From positions 1 to 31,810 of the forward strand of contig WKLE02002083.1 of assembly GCA_014885115.2 (NCBI GenBank): a stretch of 31,810 nt of DNA, in the 5' to 3' direction. Source of the DNA: Asterionellopsis glacialis (lineage: Eukaryota; Bacillariophyta; Plagiogrammaphyceae; Rhaphoneidales; Asterionellopsidaceae). Under the pieces are notes generated by a model, which worked only from the letters and a program-made list of their open reading frames with translations, searched no databases and was not told where the DNA came from. This document shows positions 1 to 9,720 of the stretch, one piece after another (position 1 is the first letter of the stretch; each line of letters starts with the position of its first letter). A program made the position numbers and the translations under genes.

Positions 1-262
1 ATAACTGGGATGTTAGCAGTGCATTGCCTGGTTACTCGAGGGTCTCACTGTGTCTTTCTGTTACTATTTGTTTTCATGTTGATTACTTGTGGAAATCATT
101 AGTAGGATATATTTGGAAATAATAATCAGCATCTCACACGATTCACCGTCCCAAGCCTACTTTTTTCAGACCAGGAACGACCACATATTCATTCAATTGT
201 TAGTCAAAATGTCCCGAAAAGAATCCTGTTGACTTCATGTCGACTCTCTTAATTTTTTTCTA
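1..262. other. 3' flank of the kinase gene, no gene seen
   Basis: This stretch lies downstream of the stop codon of the minus-strand kinase gene. No coding frame, repeat or RNA gene is visible. It presumably holds the 3' untranslated region of that gene. Confidence 0.4.
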
Positions 263-3200
263 TCAAATTACTTTTTGAACAAAATCAGTATTTCTAAATC
301 CCTTTTTGAATTCTATGAGATTTGATTCTAAACTTTGACTTGCCAAGTCTTCATCTGCACTTTGAATCCATTCACTATCCAAGGCTTGTGTAGCATCAGT
401 GCGACGATCTGGATTGACTGTTAGTAGTGATCGTATCAAATCTTTGGCACTATCAGATATATGTGACCAATACCTATCATGAAATTCAAATTCACCATAT
501 CGAATTTGACGTATCAAGGTCTCACCCGTACCGCGGAAGGGGCGATACCCACCCAACAAAATGTATACAATGACACCTAAACTCCACATATCGCACTTCG
601 TATCATACCTTGGGTGGTGCGCTAAAATTTCAGGAGCTACATATCCCTCTGTACCACATTGTGTCCTTAAGGAGTTGGGGTATAACACCTTTTTTGCACA
701 ACCAAAATCGCATATTTTAATATCAGTATCACTTTGCTTTGACTTTACGATTATTTTGCATGAAAAGCGAAAGAATAATGTTAAAGTATAAAGAGTAAGA
801 GTTCAAAGTCAATAATCTCTTCGTGGAAAGAGAGGGAGGGGGGTCCAGGCAATATAAAAAGAAAAGATGGACTCTTTCACCAGATTTGGTATGAATTGTA
901 TACAAGTCTTCAGAAAGAAAACAACAAGGTCAACGTACCATGAGAAAAATATTATCAGGTTTTAAATTCCGATTGGCGATCTCCCTACTATGCATATATT
1001 GCACACCAATCAAAAGAGACTTGCAAACTTCTCTTGCCTCCCATTCTGTATAATTTGACTTTTCTAGAATGCGTTGGATCAAGTCTCCACCATGGAATGT
1101 TTCAAGGACAATGAATGTATAATCAGGTTCTTCAAATACATCTCGAATACTAATAATGTATGGACACCCCTGAACAGTTCGTAAAGAAGTGATCTCATCT
1201 TTTAGAGCAACCGCATCGTCTTCATCCAAACCTTTTCGTGCTACACGTTTTGTAGCATATTCTTTTCCGGACTGTTTGTGAGTTGATTCATGTACCTCTG
1301 AGAAATTACCAGTTCCAAGCTAAAAAAAGAGAGAAACATACCGGGGTGAGGAGAACATAATCACAAAGGCCGCAATTCATTATTAAGAATATCAAATGGA
1401 TTGCGATGGCGATTTGTCAACGAAGATATAATGCATTACCTGCTTGCCCAAATCATACAACTCAAAAAAATATTTTCCACTAGAAGCATCTTGCTCCAGA
1501 GGCAGCCTGTCCAACTGTTGCACTTTGGGTGCCATAACCTTTTCCTCATTGGTGACAGCGATGTTGGATTCAAATGATTTCTGAAGAGTTGTAAGTTTGT
1601 TTGATGCAATGATCTAAAGAAAAATAAAAGGAAGAAACATCAATGAGAAAATCCATTGTTGTTGTGCAATAGAACAATCATCTTCACCAGAAGTGTAGAC
1701 TTTTGAATACTTACCGCTTTGACTGCACCTCGTAATTTCCCTACATGAAACGAGCGTTTGATTTGTTTCTGCGCAATAGACAAATCTTTTCCAGCTAGCA
1801 ATTCTCCATCGATTGTCATCCACTTGGATCTCATGGCTTCAATTGAAGTGATGCGCTCATCTGGATTTACTACCAAAAGAGATCTAATCAAATCCTTGGC
1901 ATCTTCAGAAATTTCACTCCAATATTCTTCATCGAAGGTGTAATCACAACTAAGAATTAGAGGTATAAGCTCAGTCAATTCCCCTTCGAAAGGCATGTAC
2001 CCTCCCAACAGAACAAACACAATGACACCAATACTCCACATGTCACACCTGGTATCGTAACCTGGATTCTTCATGTTTAATACCTCGGGTGCAACATATT
2101 CAGGAGTTCCGCATAAGGTTGTCAATTGCTTTCCATTGGTAACGCGTTTTGCAAAACCAAAGTCTGCAATTTTCACTGTCGTATCATTACCTTTTGACTA
2201 TGATAGTTAAAGCGAAACAAATCCAAACAAAAAGTGTGAACAATAATCAGCGACACTCACCACAATTCCCAAAAGAAGAACTTTCTCAATCTCTATCTAC
2301 TCACCACAAGTAGAAGATTTTCAGGCTTTAAATCCCGATGAGCAATTTGTTTGTTATGACAATAATCAATTGCTTCAAACAAAACCCTACAAACTTTTCT
2401 GGCCTCTCTTTCTGTGTATACTTCCTTTTCTATTATGCGTTGAAGGAGTTCTCCTCCATCCATCTTTTCCAATATCAGATACGTATGTCCTGTTTCTTCA
2501 AAAACATCATATAATCGAATGATATGAGGACCATTCCGAAGAAGCTTCAAAGCCATGATTTCATCTTGTAATGCTGCTTGAGCACCTGGGTTCAACTTTG
2601 TAATAGCAATGTCCTTTGCCGCATAAACCTTTTTTGTTTCTTTGTGTATGGCTTCCCAGACTGAAGAAAACGCACCATCACCCAACTGAGGGGAAACGAA
2701 TCAAACCACACCCAAACAATTGTTAATAAAAGAGCAAGCTTCAAATCATGGAAGGAGGGAAACAAAGCGCAACCTACCATCTGTCCACGGTCATAAAAGC
2801 TCGAAAATGGCTGACCAGATAATGATTCGTCATCAGCAATAACTGCTCCGTGAGGTCGTGCTGTAAATGTAGAATTGGATAAGTAATGAGAAAATTCATC
2901 TTTCAAATCCTTCATACGGTTCATAGCAATGATAGCTTGAACACCCGCTTTAACTTTTTGTTTTCCTGTTTGTTTTGCAATTTTTTCCTTTTCCTTTTCT
3001 CTTGTTGTACTCATCATTGATAAATTTTTAGTTAGGACACGTTCTGATAGTTTACGATCGACTTCTTGCATCCATTCATGTTCCAAAGCTTGTGTTGCTG
3101 TAAGTCTCCCTACAACGTTGACAGTTAAAAGCCGGGTAATTAGATCTTTTACCTCAGCTGATGCAGCACCAAATTGTTTGCGATAAAATTTAAAATTACC

Positions 3201-4817
3201 ATTACGAGTCTTTTCGAAGACTTCGTCTTCGTCCTCGTCGTCAAAGGGTAAGTATCCTCCAATCAAAAAAAACAATATGACTCCAGTACTCCATGTATCA
3301 CACTTTACGTCGTAAGAAGGCCATCGTTCTAAAATTTCTGGTGCAAGATATCCGGGTGTACCACATAATGTTCTACACTCATTAGGTCTATTCAACTTTT
3401 TTGCAAACCCAAAATCAGCCAATTTTAGGTCAGTATCATTGTCCTGCGACTATGTTTCAAAAAAGGAATGTAAATGGGAAAAACGAGTAACTATGAGCAT
3501 AACATAATATATAAATGGGGTACACATAAAATTTGATAACAAGGTTAAATAAAAGACAACAGACACGACACGTACAACCAATAATAAGTTTTCGGGCTTC
3601 AAATCACGATGTGTCACTCGTTTAGCGTGCATGTATTGCAATCCAGTTAAAACACAACGGATAGCATCACGTGCTTCCTTTTCTGTATATCGTTTCTTTT
3701 CAATAATTCGATCAAAGAGTTCACCACCTTCTAAGTATTCCATAACCAGCAAACAATTATCTTTGATTTCGTATACCTCAAATAATTGTACAATATGTGG
3801 TCCCTCGCGCAACAATCGCAAATTACCAATTTCATCCTCCAAGGCATCTCGATCACCCCATTGCATTTTGGCACGATCAATATTTTTTACAGCATAGAGT
3901 AATTGTGAATGTTTGTGGAATGCTTCGTGTACAACCGCAAAGGCGCCAAATCCCAATTGTTTGCCCAAATCATATACCTCCTCAAATGGTAGTTCAATTG
4001 TACGAACAGATTGTTCATAGTCGGGGCGAATTGATACTTTCGGATCTTTGGTACGATTGGGACGGTGCGTACCAGTAGTACCGGTGGTATTAAATGTTCC
4101 AACAGACATGAATGAATTTGTAGAAGGAAATCCAGGACGTTCAGATAAGGCATTGTTGTTTTGTGCATTACCATTATCATCCTTATCACTATCATTTTCT
4201 TCTTCTGGTATAGATTGGATTGTTTTTTTGTAATGGAGTGCCGCTGGAGCAACATACATCCCTTCTACACCGGGTATGATGCTTGATTTAGGTTTCTGAT
4301 GAGGTCTATACACTAAATCATTTCGTGATTTATTTGTTGTTTTAGTTCTGAGAAATTTTGGGTTTGTAGACTTTGCTGGTAATCCATCACTTTGACGTCT
4401 ACCCTGAGGACTTAATGGAAGAGGTGGTTGATATGCTACTTCTTGTGGTTTTGAAGTTGTTGATTCTATGGGTACATCATTATTTTTTGTTGTTCTGGTT
4501 GGATTCGGTGTAACCAAACTTTGTTCATCATAGGCTGTACCTGGGTCCCATGGTGACTTTTCCACCCTCGGATATGGTGGAGCTTCTGGTAATGGTCGTT
4601 GCTGTCATTGTGTGTATGATTTTATGGATATATAGTAACAGATAATTTGGTATGAGAGATTGAAGAACGGAAATGAAAAAAGAAAACCCCCCAATACACT
4701 CAAATGATCAGTAGAATGGGTTAGATTTTCTCGTTTGTCTTGAGAAGCTCTTCCCGTTTTTAATACAATCCAACTTTTTACCCGCAATACATGAATCAAC
4801 TCCATGAAACTATTCAT
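263..4817 (-). CDS. Triple-domain CaMK-type Ser/Thr protein kinase with a C-terminal pseudokinase domain
   Basis: Eight exons joined by GT-AG introns, all phase 0: 4817-4782, 4601-3576, 3449-2778, 2685-2305, 2197-1715, 1613-1440, 1319-939, 742-263 (about 1210 residues). After a Pro/Ser-rich tail of about 220 residues come three kinase domains. Domain 1 has LGFGAF, YAVK (K251), HRDLKPEN (D345), DFG (D366) and CGTPGYLAPE. Domain 2 has LGDGAF, K602, HRD D696, DFG D717. Domain 3 has LGTGNF, K948 and DFG D1063, but HRD reads NRN, so the catalytic Asp is Asn1042. Linkers after domains 1 and 2 carry similar basic/hydrophobic segments (QAIIAMNRM, KAIIASNKL) like the autoinhibitory/calmodulin-binding tail of CaMKs. 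No EF-hands follow, so it is not a CDPK. Likely role: calcium-responsive phosphorylation with domain 3 as a regulatory module (inference). Exon 1 and the start codon are the least certain; another upstream exon is possible. Confidence 0.86.
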
Positions 4818-5962
4818 TTTACAGTATCATCATCAATCGATGATGGAGACATGAATCTTCGATCGATCAGTCTCACATAATGCATACCGTCCATGATGGC
4901 ATTCATTGTAGACACCAAAAAGAAACCAATACAATATGTAAGGCTGCGAAACACAACCTATCGTTGATGAATATCATGTTCACATTGTTGAGAACCGAGT
5001 CAAACAAAACCGCACAATCTTGCATTTAGACACGTAAATACAACTTACTTCAATATTTTGAACTGGCGTGCTGTGTTTGCATCCCATCGTGGAACACTTT
5101 TGAGTGTACCAAATAAGATAGATTATTTTTACAAATTCTCTGTTCTTGTCTTGTCGGGGTTGCGTTTCTTTGTCTTGTCTTTTTTGGTGTCTTGTTCTGT
5201 GTCTCGTGTCGTGTCTATCTCACATCCTTGTCTTTTGTCGTTCCCGTTACGAGAGTTTGTGTTCGCAGGTGGGGCTTGCGCTAATTTGAGTCATGCATGG
5301 TATGAGATGGGCAAGAATGAACCAGAGGTTTAGAGCTCGGGTTTTGAACTACTACACTTCCTATCTGTACAATCTCGTACGGTACATACAGGCGGTAAGT
5401 GTTTGTTCTGTTTCAAGAGCTCTCAAAAAAAAGTAGACTAGAGAAAAGGACATTTTGAGACTTTTCATGAATGCCCATCTCTAGAGGGCCCTAGACTAGA
5501 GGACTAGATGAGGACTGCAGAGTAAAGTCAAATAAAGATTTAAGACGGAATGTTATGCTCTCTTGGAAGGTACCAAAATTTATGGGTCATGGTGGAACTG
5601 AGTAAACGTACGTACTGGTGCCTGGAGTCCATAATATGAAAGCAAAAATATGGGTGCAAAACCAACGAACCAACAAAGTCTTACAAAAGTGACTACATAT
5701 CTCTCTACTATATAGTGATTCAAATGCAGAAGCAAGTCAGCACAACTTTGAAGGAAAAAACAATAGCTGGTGTATATCCATTCAGTACTCATACATAATT
5801 CTTGAATTGGTTTGTTATGGTATCATGCTGGCTCTTCTTCCGATTAGTCTGGGTATAGCAAGGACATGTATTAAAAATATAAACTTATATCGTTCCAAAC
5901 CTATCTTTCATGCTTCAACAAAAGTCACCGTTGGTAGCAATAAAAATAAAAGTATTATGATA
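4818..5962. other. Intergenic region, about 1.1 kb
   Basis: No convincing coding frame on either strand. It separates the start of the kinase gene from the end of the lumen-protein gene, so it should hold the kinase promoter. A pyrimidine-rich tract with repeated CTTGTC/GTGTC lies at about 5145-5220, and a cluster of CTAG-containing short palindromes (CTCTAGAG, GGGCCC) lies at 5479-5512. Confidence 0.4.
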
Positions 5963-6658
5963 TTATGCACCATCGATTCCATATGGACAGGTTGGACAAT
6001 CTAATTTTCTCAATGCCTTCAACATGAATTCAGAGTCTCCGTCCATAACCCTCAAGTTGCAGTCCTTCTCACTAAATGATCCTCCTTTCTTCTCATCCGT
6101 TATACCAGCATCCCTGGCTGCCAAACTCCTTGATGAATTAATTTTACATCCAAGCATGGCTCTTCGTTTTGCTGCTGCTGGGCTTGGTGGATCGTTGTCA
6201 TAGACTGATCCGCCAGACTTGTCTCCAGCAGACAGACGTGCCATATTTTTGGCATTGGAGGAGTAAAATTTTTGTTCCGAGGGTGGTATGGCCACAGCTT
6301 GTTCCACGTTGGTTGTCGTGACGAAAAATGCCGTGGTGGCCAAGAGGTGTTGAAGAGCATTTCGACGATTGGATAATATTGTTGTGGTACTTTTTCTTGA
6401 CGTAGTTCCATTATCATGATGGTCCATCGCAACAGGCTTGTCTGTAGTAGCAGTCTCATCATTTGTTCCTATCGTAGCTAATTGCCGAGATTTCAAACGA
6501 ATTGGTTGTACGCTGTAGCCAGAGACAATTGTTTTAGAGAACACCTTCTGTCGACTGTTCCCGCCCATGATATGAAAACAGTCAACTGATCGAATTGGTA
6601 GAACTACCGCTACTAGCAGAACTGACAACATTGTGAGGATAAATGAAATAGATGCCAT
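5963..6658 (-). CDS. Putative thylakoid-lumen protein, unknown function
   Basis: 231 residues from ATG 6658; the open frame extends 15 codons upstream but without an earlier ATG. Residues 1-27 form a signal peptide ending at Cys27/Phe28, the Phe at +1 being typical of diatom plastid precursors. Residues 28-97 resemble a transit peptide rich in Ser/Thr/basic residues. A second targeting signal follows: SNRR (twin Arg 98-99), a hydrophobic run to about 114, and AVA at 121-123 before IPPSEQ. This is the layout of a Tat-type lumenal signal. The mature part would be about 108 residues with PSPAAAKRRAMLGCK, Cys171, Cys200 and CPTC (221-224) near the C terminus. I do not recognise the family. A redox or metal role for the cysteines is only a guess. 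Confidence 0.7.
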   Translation of the reverse strand: MASISFILTMLSVLLVAVVLPIRSVDCFHIMGGNSRQKVFSKTIVSGYSVQPIRLKSRQLATIGTNDETATTDKPVAMDHHDNGTTSRKSTTTILSNRRNALQHLLATTAFFVTTTNVEQAVAIPPSEQKFYSSNAKNMARLSAGDKSGGSVYDNDPPSPAAAKRRAMLGCKINSSRSLAARDAGITDEKKGGSFSEKDCNLRVMDGDSEFMLKALRKLDCPTCPYGIDGA

Positions 6659-7735
6659 AATGTATTTTCGAGCGCTGTCTGTATAATGATGTTTACAATA
6701 CAACTATTATTAAAATGATATGTAGTATGTTCTCGACGGATGCGTGTCGATACGGTAGATCTTCTTCGGTTCTTCGTGTGTGCTCTAGCTAGAGTCCTAG
6801 TTTTTGGTTATGCAGTGCTTTGTGTCACCTTGGTGTCACAGCGGACGGGATACTTCAATCTCTCTAGTTCAAGTTCTGTTTTCTGTAGAGACACGTTTTG
6901 TTTTTTAGAGTTCGGGTTTTTCTGGATCACAACATAGTTCAGTCGACATGATGTCTTTGCAGAGATATACCTGGTATACCAGGTACCCTGTGTCATCCGT
7001 TTCAACTACCGAAGAGAGAAAAGATAATGAAAATACAAATACACACATCATGATTTGAAGAATGCGACTCTGTCATTGGTTGTGTCTGTCTTTGTCCTAG
7101 AGTAGCGTGACACAAACATGACACTTTTTTTCCAAAACAGTCAGAAACAAGTGTAAGCAATACGAAGAAGTTCATGTACAAACTCTGTAGAAAGAAGTAT
7201 CGACGTTTTTAAACTTCCAAAATACAGTCAATATCAAAAATACTGTTGTGCCAAAAAGCGAACTATTTCTAAATTCCTTACACCTGTAGCATTGATACGT
7301 ACTCGTATCTGTACGGAAGGAATCTACCGGTACCTAATTCCGGAAGAAGAAGAGAGGAATCTTGATATCTTTCTTACCTTCCGGCTGTCTTGGTGTCTAG
7401 GTCCGATCACTTCTTGAATTTCAAAGAGCGGATCTCTAAATAATATTATTATTACGAAAACAACCATCTGTACCTGGTAGGATTCCTATGGTAGTCCTAG
7501 ATGCTGTCCATGGTTTGGGTGTGCTTTCAACTAGTCAAAGAAAAGAAGTCTGCGTACGCAGGAATCTAGACAAAGAAGCACGACACACGCGATCGCAAAG
7601 AACACCACACAACTGTAAAGACATCATTGAAACACGAACAAAGTCAAAGAAATTGAACGCAGGTTGTATTTCCTGATAAAGTAAATCATCGTATTAAAAA
7701 AGTATAAAGAAGCAACTCTCAAAGCACTCATCACA
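6659..7735. other. Divergent intergenic region, about 1.1 kb
   Basis: Lies between the starts of the minus-strand lumen protein and the plus-strand PFK-2 gene, so it should contain both promoters. It holds the perfect 18-base palindrome at 6968-6985 and a half-copy TACCTGGTA at 7471. Short CTAGAGTCCTAG-like motifs recur at about 6790, 7095 and 7495. Small open frames here look random. Confidence 0.5.
6968..6985. promoter_or_regulatory. Perfect 18-bp palindrome TACCTGGTATACCAGGTA
   Basis: The 18 bases read identically on both strands. It lies 310 bases before the lumen-protein ATG and 751 before the PFK-2 ATG. Related sequences recur only between genes (see 7471, 12243, 12436, 15938, 16070). 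A dimeric-factor binding site or a small dispersed repeat would both fit. Confidence 0.4.
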
Positions 7736-9244
7736 ATGACTCCTCGTAGTACTTTCACTCCTACAACTACTACTCAACATCATCTATCTCCATGCAAAAC
7801 AACAACAACCACAGCCACAACAACAACAAGGACGAATCTATCGAATCCTCACAATGTATTCCAAGAACGTGTTGTGGTCGCCATGGTTGGATTACCCGCT
7901 CGTGGTAAATCTTACCTTTCCAAGACAATTGTTCGGTATATGAATTCAATTGGTTGTCCAACACAACTTTTTAATGCTGGTAACAAGCGACGTCAGAAGG
8001 GCAAAGCTGGTGAGGATGCCTCATTCTTTGACGCCAACAACCAGGCAGCCAAAGATTTCCGTGAACATTGTGCCATGCAATGTTTGGATGATTTGCTAGA
8101 TTGGTTTCAAACAGAACATCCTACGGGTTGTTCTATAGGAATCTTGGATGCTACCAATACGACTGTGGAACGACGTCAAAAAATTATACAACGTTGTCAA
8201 AAGGAAACGGATGAACGTGATTCGTGTCTCAAGCTGATTTTTGTAGAATCCTATGCCGACAATAAAGAATTGCTGGAACAAAATTACCGTATGAAACTTG
8301 CCAATGAAGATTACAAGGGTAAGGACCCACAACAGGCTCTTGCTGACTTTCGTGTCCGTGTAGCCAAATATGAGGCCGTTTATGAACGTATCACCGATGA
8401 AGATCACCCCAACATACGTTACATCCAAATGATCAACGCCGGTGAGAAACTAATTACCAAGGGTGTAGAAGGGTATGTCATGCGGAAGTTGCAGCGTTTG
8501 TTGGGTGCTATCCATTTGTGGCCACGAACCATATGGCTGGCATTGTGTGGTGAAACTGAGTTTGATTTACAAAACATTTTAGGTGGTGATCCAGAGTTAA
8601 CAGCGGATGGGATCGATTACAGTGCTGGTGTAGCCAAACTTATTCAAGAACGACAACGTACGGCATCTGTCCAAGAAGGTCTTCATACAGAAAGTGGACA
8701 TGGCAATTTGGTTATCTATACAGGAACGTACAAACGATACCTCAAAATGGCTGACATTATTTGTGAAACACAAAGAGAACAACAGTGCAATCGTGCTGCT
8801 TTCGATTGTCAGTTACTTCCCATGGCCCACACCAATGATTTATGCGAAGGATTATTGGATTCGACAACAGAAGCACAACGTCAAGAAAGATTCCCCCGTG
8901 AGGCTGCTGCAAGGAAGGCAGATAAATTAAATTATCGATACCCAGGTGTGGGGGGTGAATCGTACCAAGATCTTATTGCTCGTGCAAATGAATTAATTTG
9001 TTTGTTGGAACAATCACGGGGTAACTCTCTTGTGATTTGTAACCGAGCTGTCTATCGTGTTATTATGGGTTACTTCCTTGGTCATAGTATTGAAGAAATA
9101 CCACACTTGGAAGTCAAACCGGGTGTTTTAGAATTACGCCGTAATGAATCCGGCTTTAGTAAAACACAATTGGAAGTGAAAGAAGGGAAACCTACATCAG
9201 CTGTAGGTGTTGGAACACCCATGGTATGTCAGAATTATTCGTAA
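7736..9244 (+). CDS. 6-phosphofructo-2-kinase with an inactivated fructose-2,6-bisphosphatase domain (PFKFB-like)
   Basis: 502 residues, no intron, ATG at 7736. A Thr-rich, low-complexity N-terminal tail (residues 1-40) precedes the kinase domain with Walker A GLPARGKS (52-59), NAGNKRR, DATNTTVERR and DFRVRVAKYEAVY, all matching the family's 6-phosphofructo-2-kinase. It should make fructose 2,6-bisphosphate from fructose 6-phosphate and ATP, a cytosolic regulator of glycolysis and gluconeogenesis. The C-terminal half aligns with the histidine-phosphatase domain, but the catalytic RHGE is LCGE (Leu270, Cys271) and the second His motif VICHQAV is VICNRAV (Asn436). Structural residues such as YRYPGVGGESYQDLI and YFLGHSIEEIP remain. 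So the phosphatase is very probably dead while the fold is kept. Expected activity: kinase only. Confidence in family is high; lack of phosphatase activity is inferred from residues. Confidence 0.93.
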   Translation: MTPRSTFTPTTTTQHHLSPCKTTTTTATTTTRTNLSNPHNVFQERVVVAMVGLPARGKSYLSKTIVRYMNSIGCPTQLFNAGNKRRQKGKAGEDASFFDANNQAAKDFREHCAMQCLDDLLDWFQTEHPTGCSIGILDATNTTVERRQKIIQRCQKETDERDSCLKLIFVESYADNKELLEQNYRMKLANEDYKGKDPQQALADFRVRVAKYEAVYERITDEDHPNIRYIQMINAGEKLITKGVEGYVMRKLQRLLGAIHLWPRTIWLALCGETEFDLQNILGGDPELTADGIDYSAGVAKLIQERQRTASVQEGLHTESGHGNLVIYTGTYKRYLKMADIICETQREQQCNRAAFDCQLLPMAHTNDLCEGLLDSTTEAQRQERFPREAAARKADKLNYRYPGVGGESYQDLIARANELICLLEQSRGNSLVICNRAVYRVIMGYFLGHSIEEIPHLEVKPGVLELRRNESGFSKTQLEVKEGKPTSAVGVGTPMVCQNYS

Positions 9245-9720
9245 AAAAAACTCGTGATTCGTGATGGCCAATGGTGGTAATGGTGATATGATGTTTTTGG
9301 CTTCAAACAAGACCGACTTGTAAAGGTCTCTCGAGAACGGGATCCCTTTGGAGTTCATGGTTTGCATCTAAATTTTCACATACTTGTGAATGATGGGGAG
9401 AAGAAAGGTGGTACTATTGTTTGTTCAACAAACACCACACATGCTACAGATTGCAGTTGTTGACTGGTTACTGTTGTACCTCTTTTACTTTATTTTCTGG
9501 TGAGGTAATAGAAATGCAACACAATCGACATGTTCCATATTATATACTTTGCAATATTTACACAAATACTTACTTACTACACATTTTTTACATTTGATAG
9601 AAACGCACACAAAAATAGTCTTGGATATAAAATAATTGTTTTCATATTTCATTTAGTTTATCATTTTAAAAGAAGTCTCCACCTACCTTGCCATTATTTT
9701 TTTCATCTCTAGCAGATAGT
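9245..9720. other. Convergent intergenic region
   Basis: Lies between the stops of PFK-2 and the Rieske oxygenase, so it should hold both 3' ends. The sequence becomes AT-rich toward 9700. A short inverted repeat TTGTTTGTTCAACAAACA lies at about 9418-9435. No gene seen. Confidence 0.4.

Noticed and set aside
263..4817. Three separate kinase genes instead of one
   Set aside because: Introns between domains are all GT-AG phase 0 and join without stops; only one stop codon follows domain 3 and no start context precedes domains 2 or 3.
5058..5333. 91-codon plus-strand frame before the kinase gene
   Set aside because: No ATG at its start and low-complexity pyrimidine-rich sequence.
8096..8428. 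Minus-strand frame inside PFK-2, and similar ones at 7770-7964 and 8597-8782
   Set aside because: Shadows of the conserved PFK-2 coding strand.
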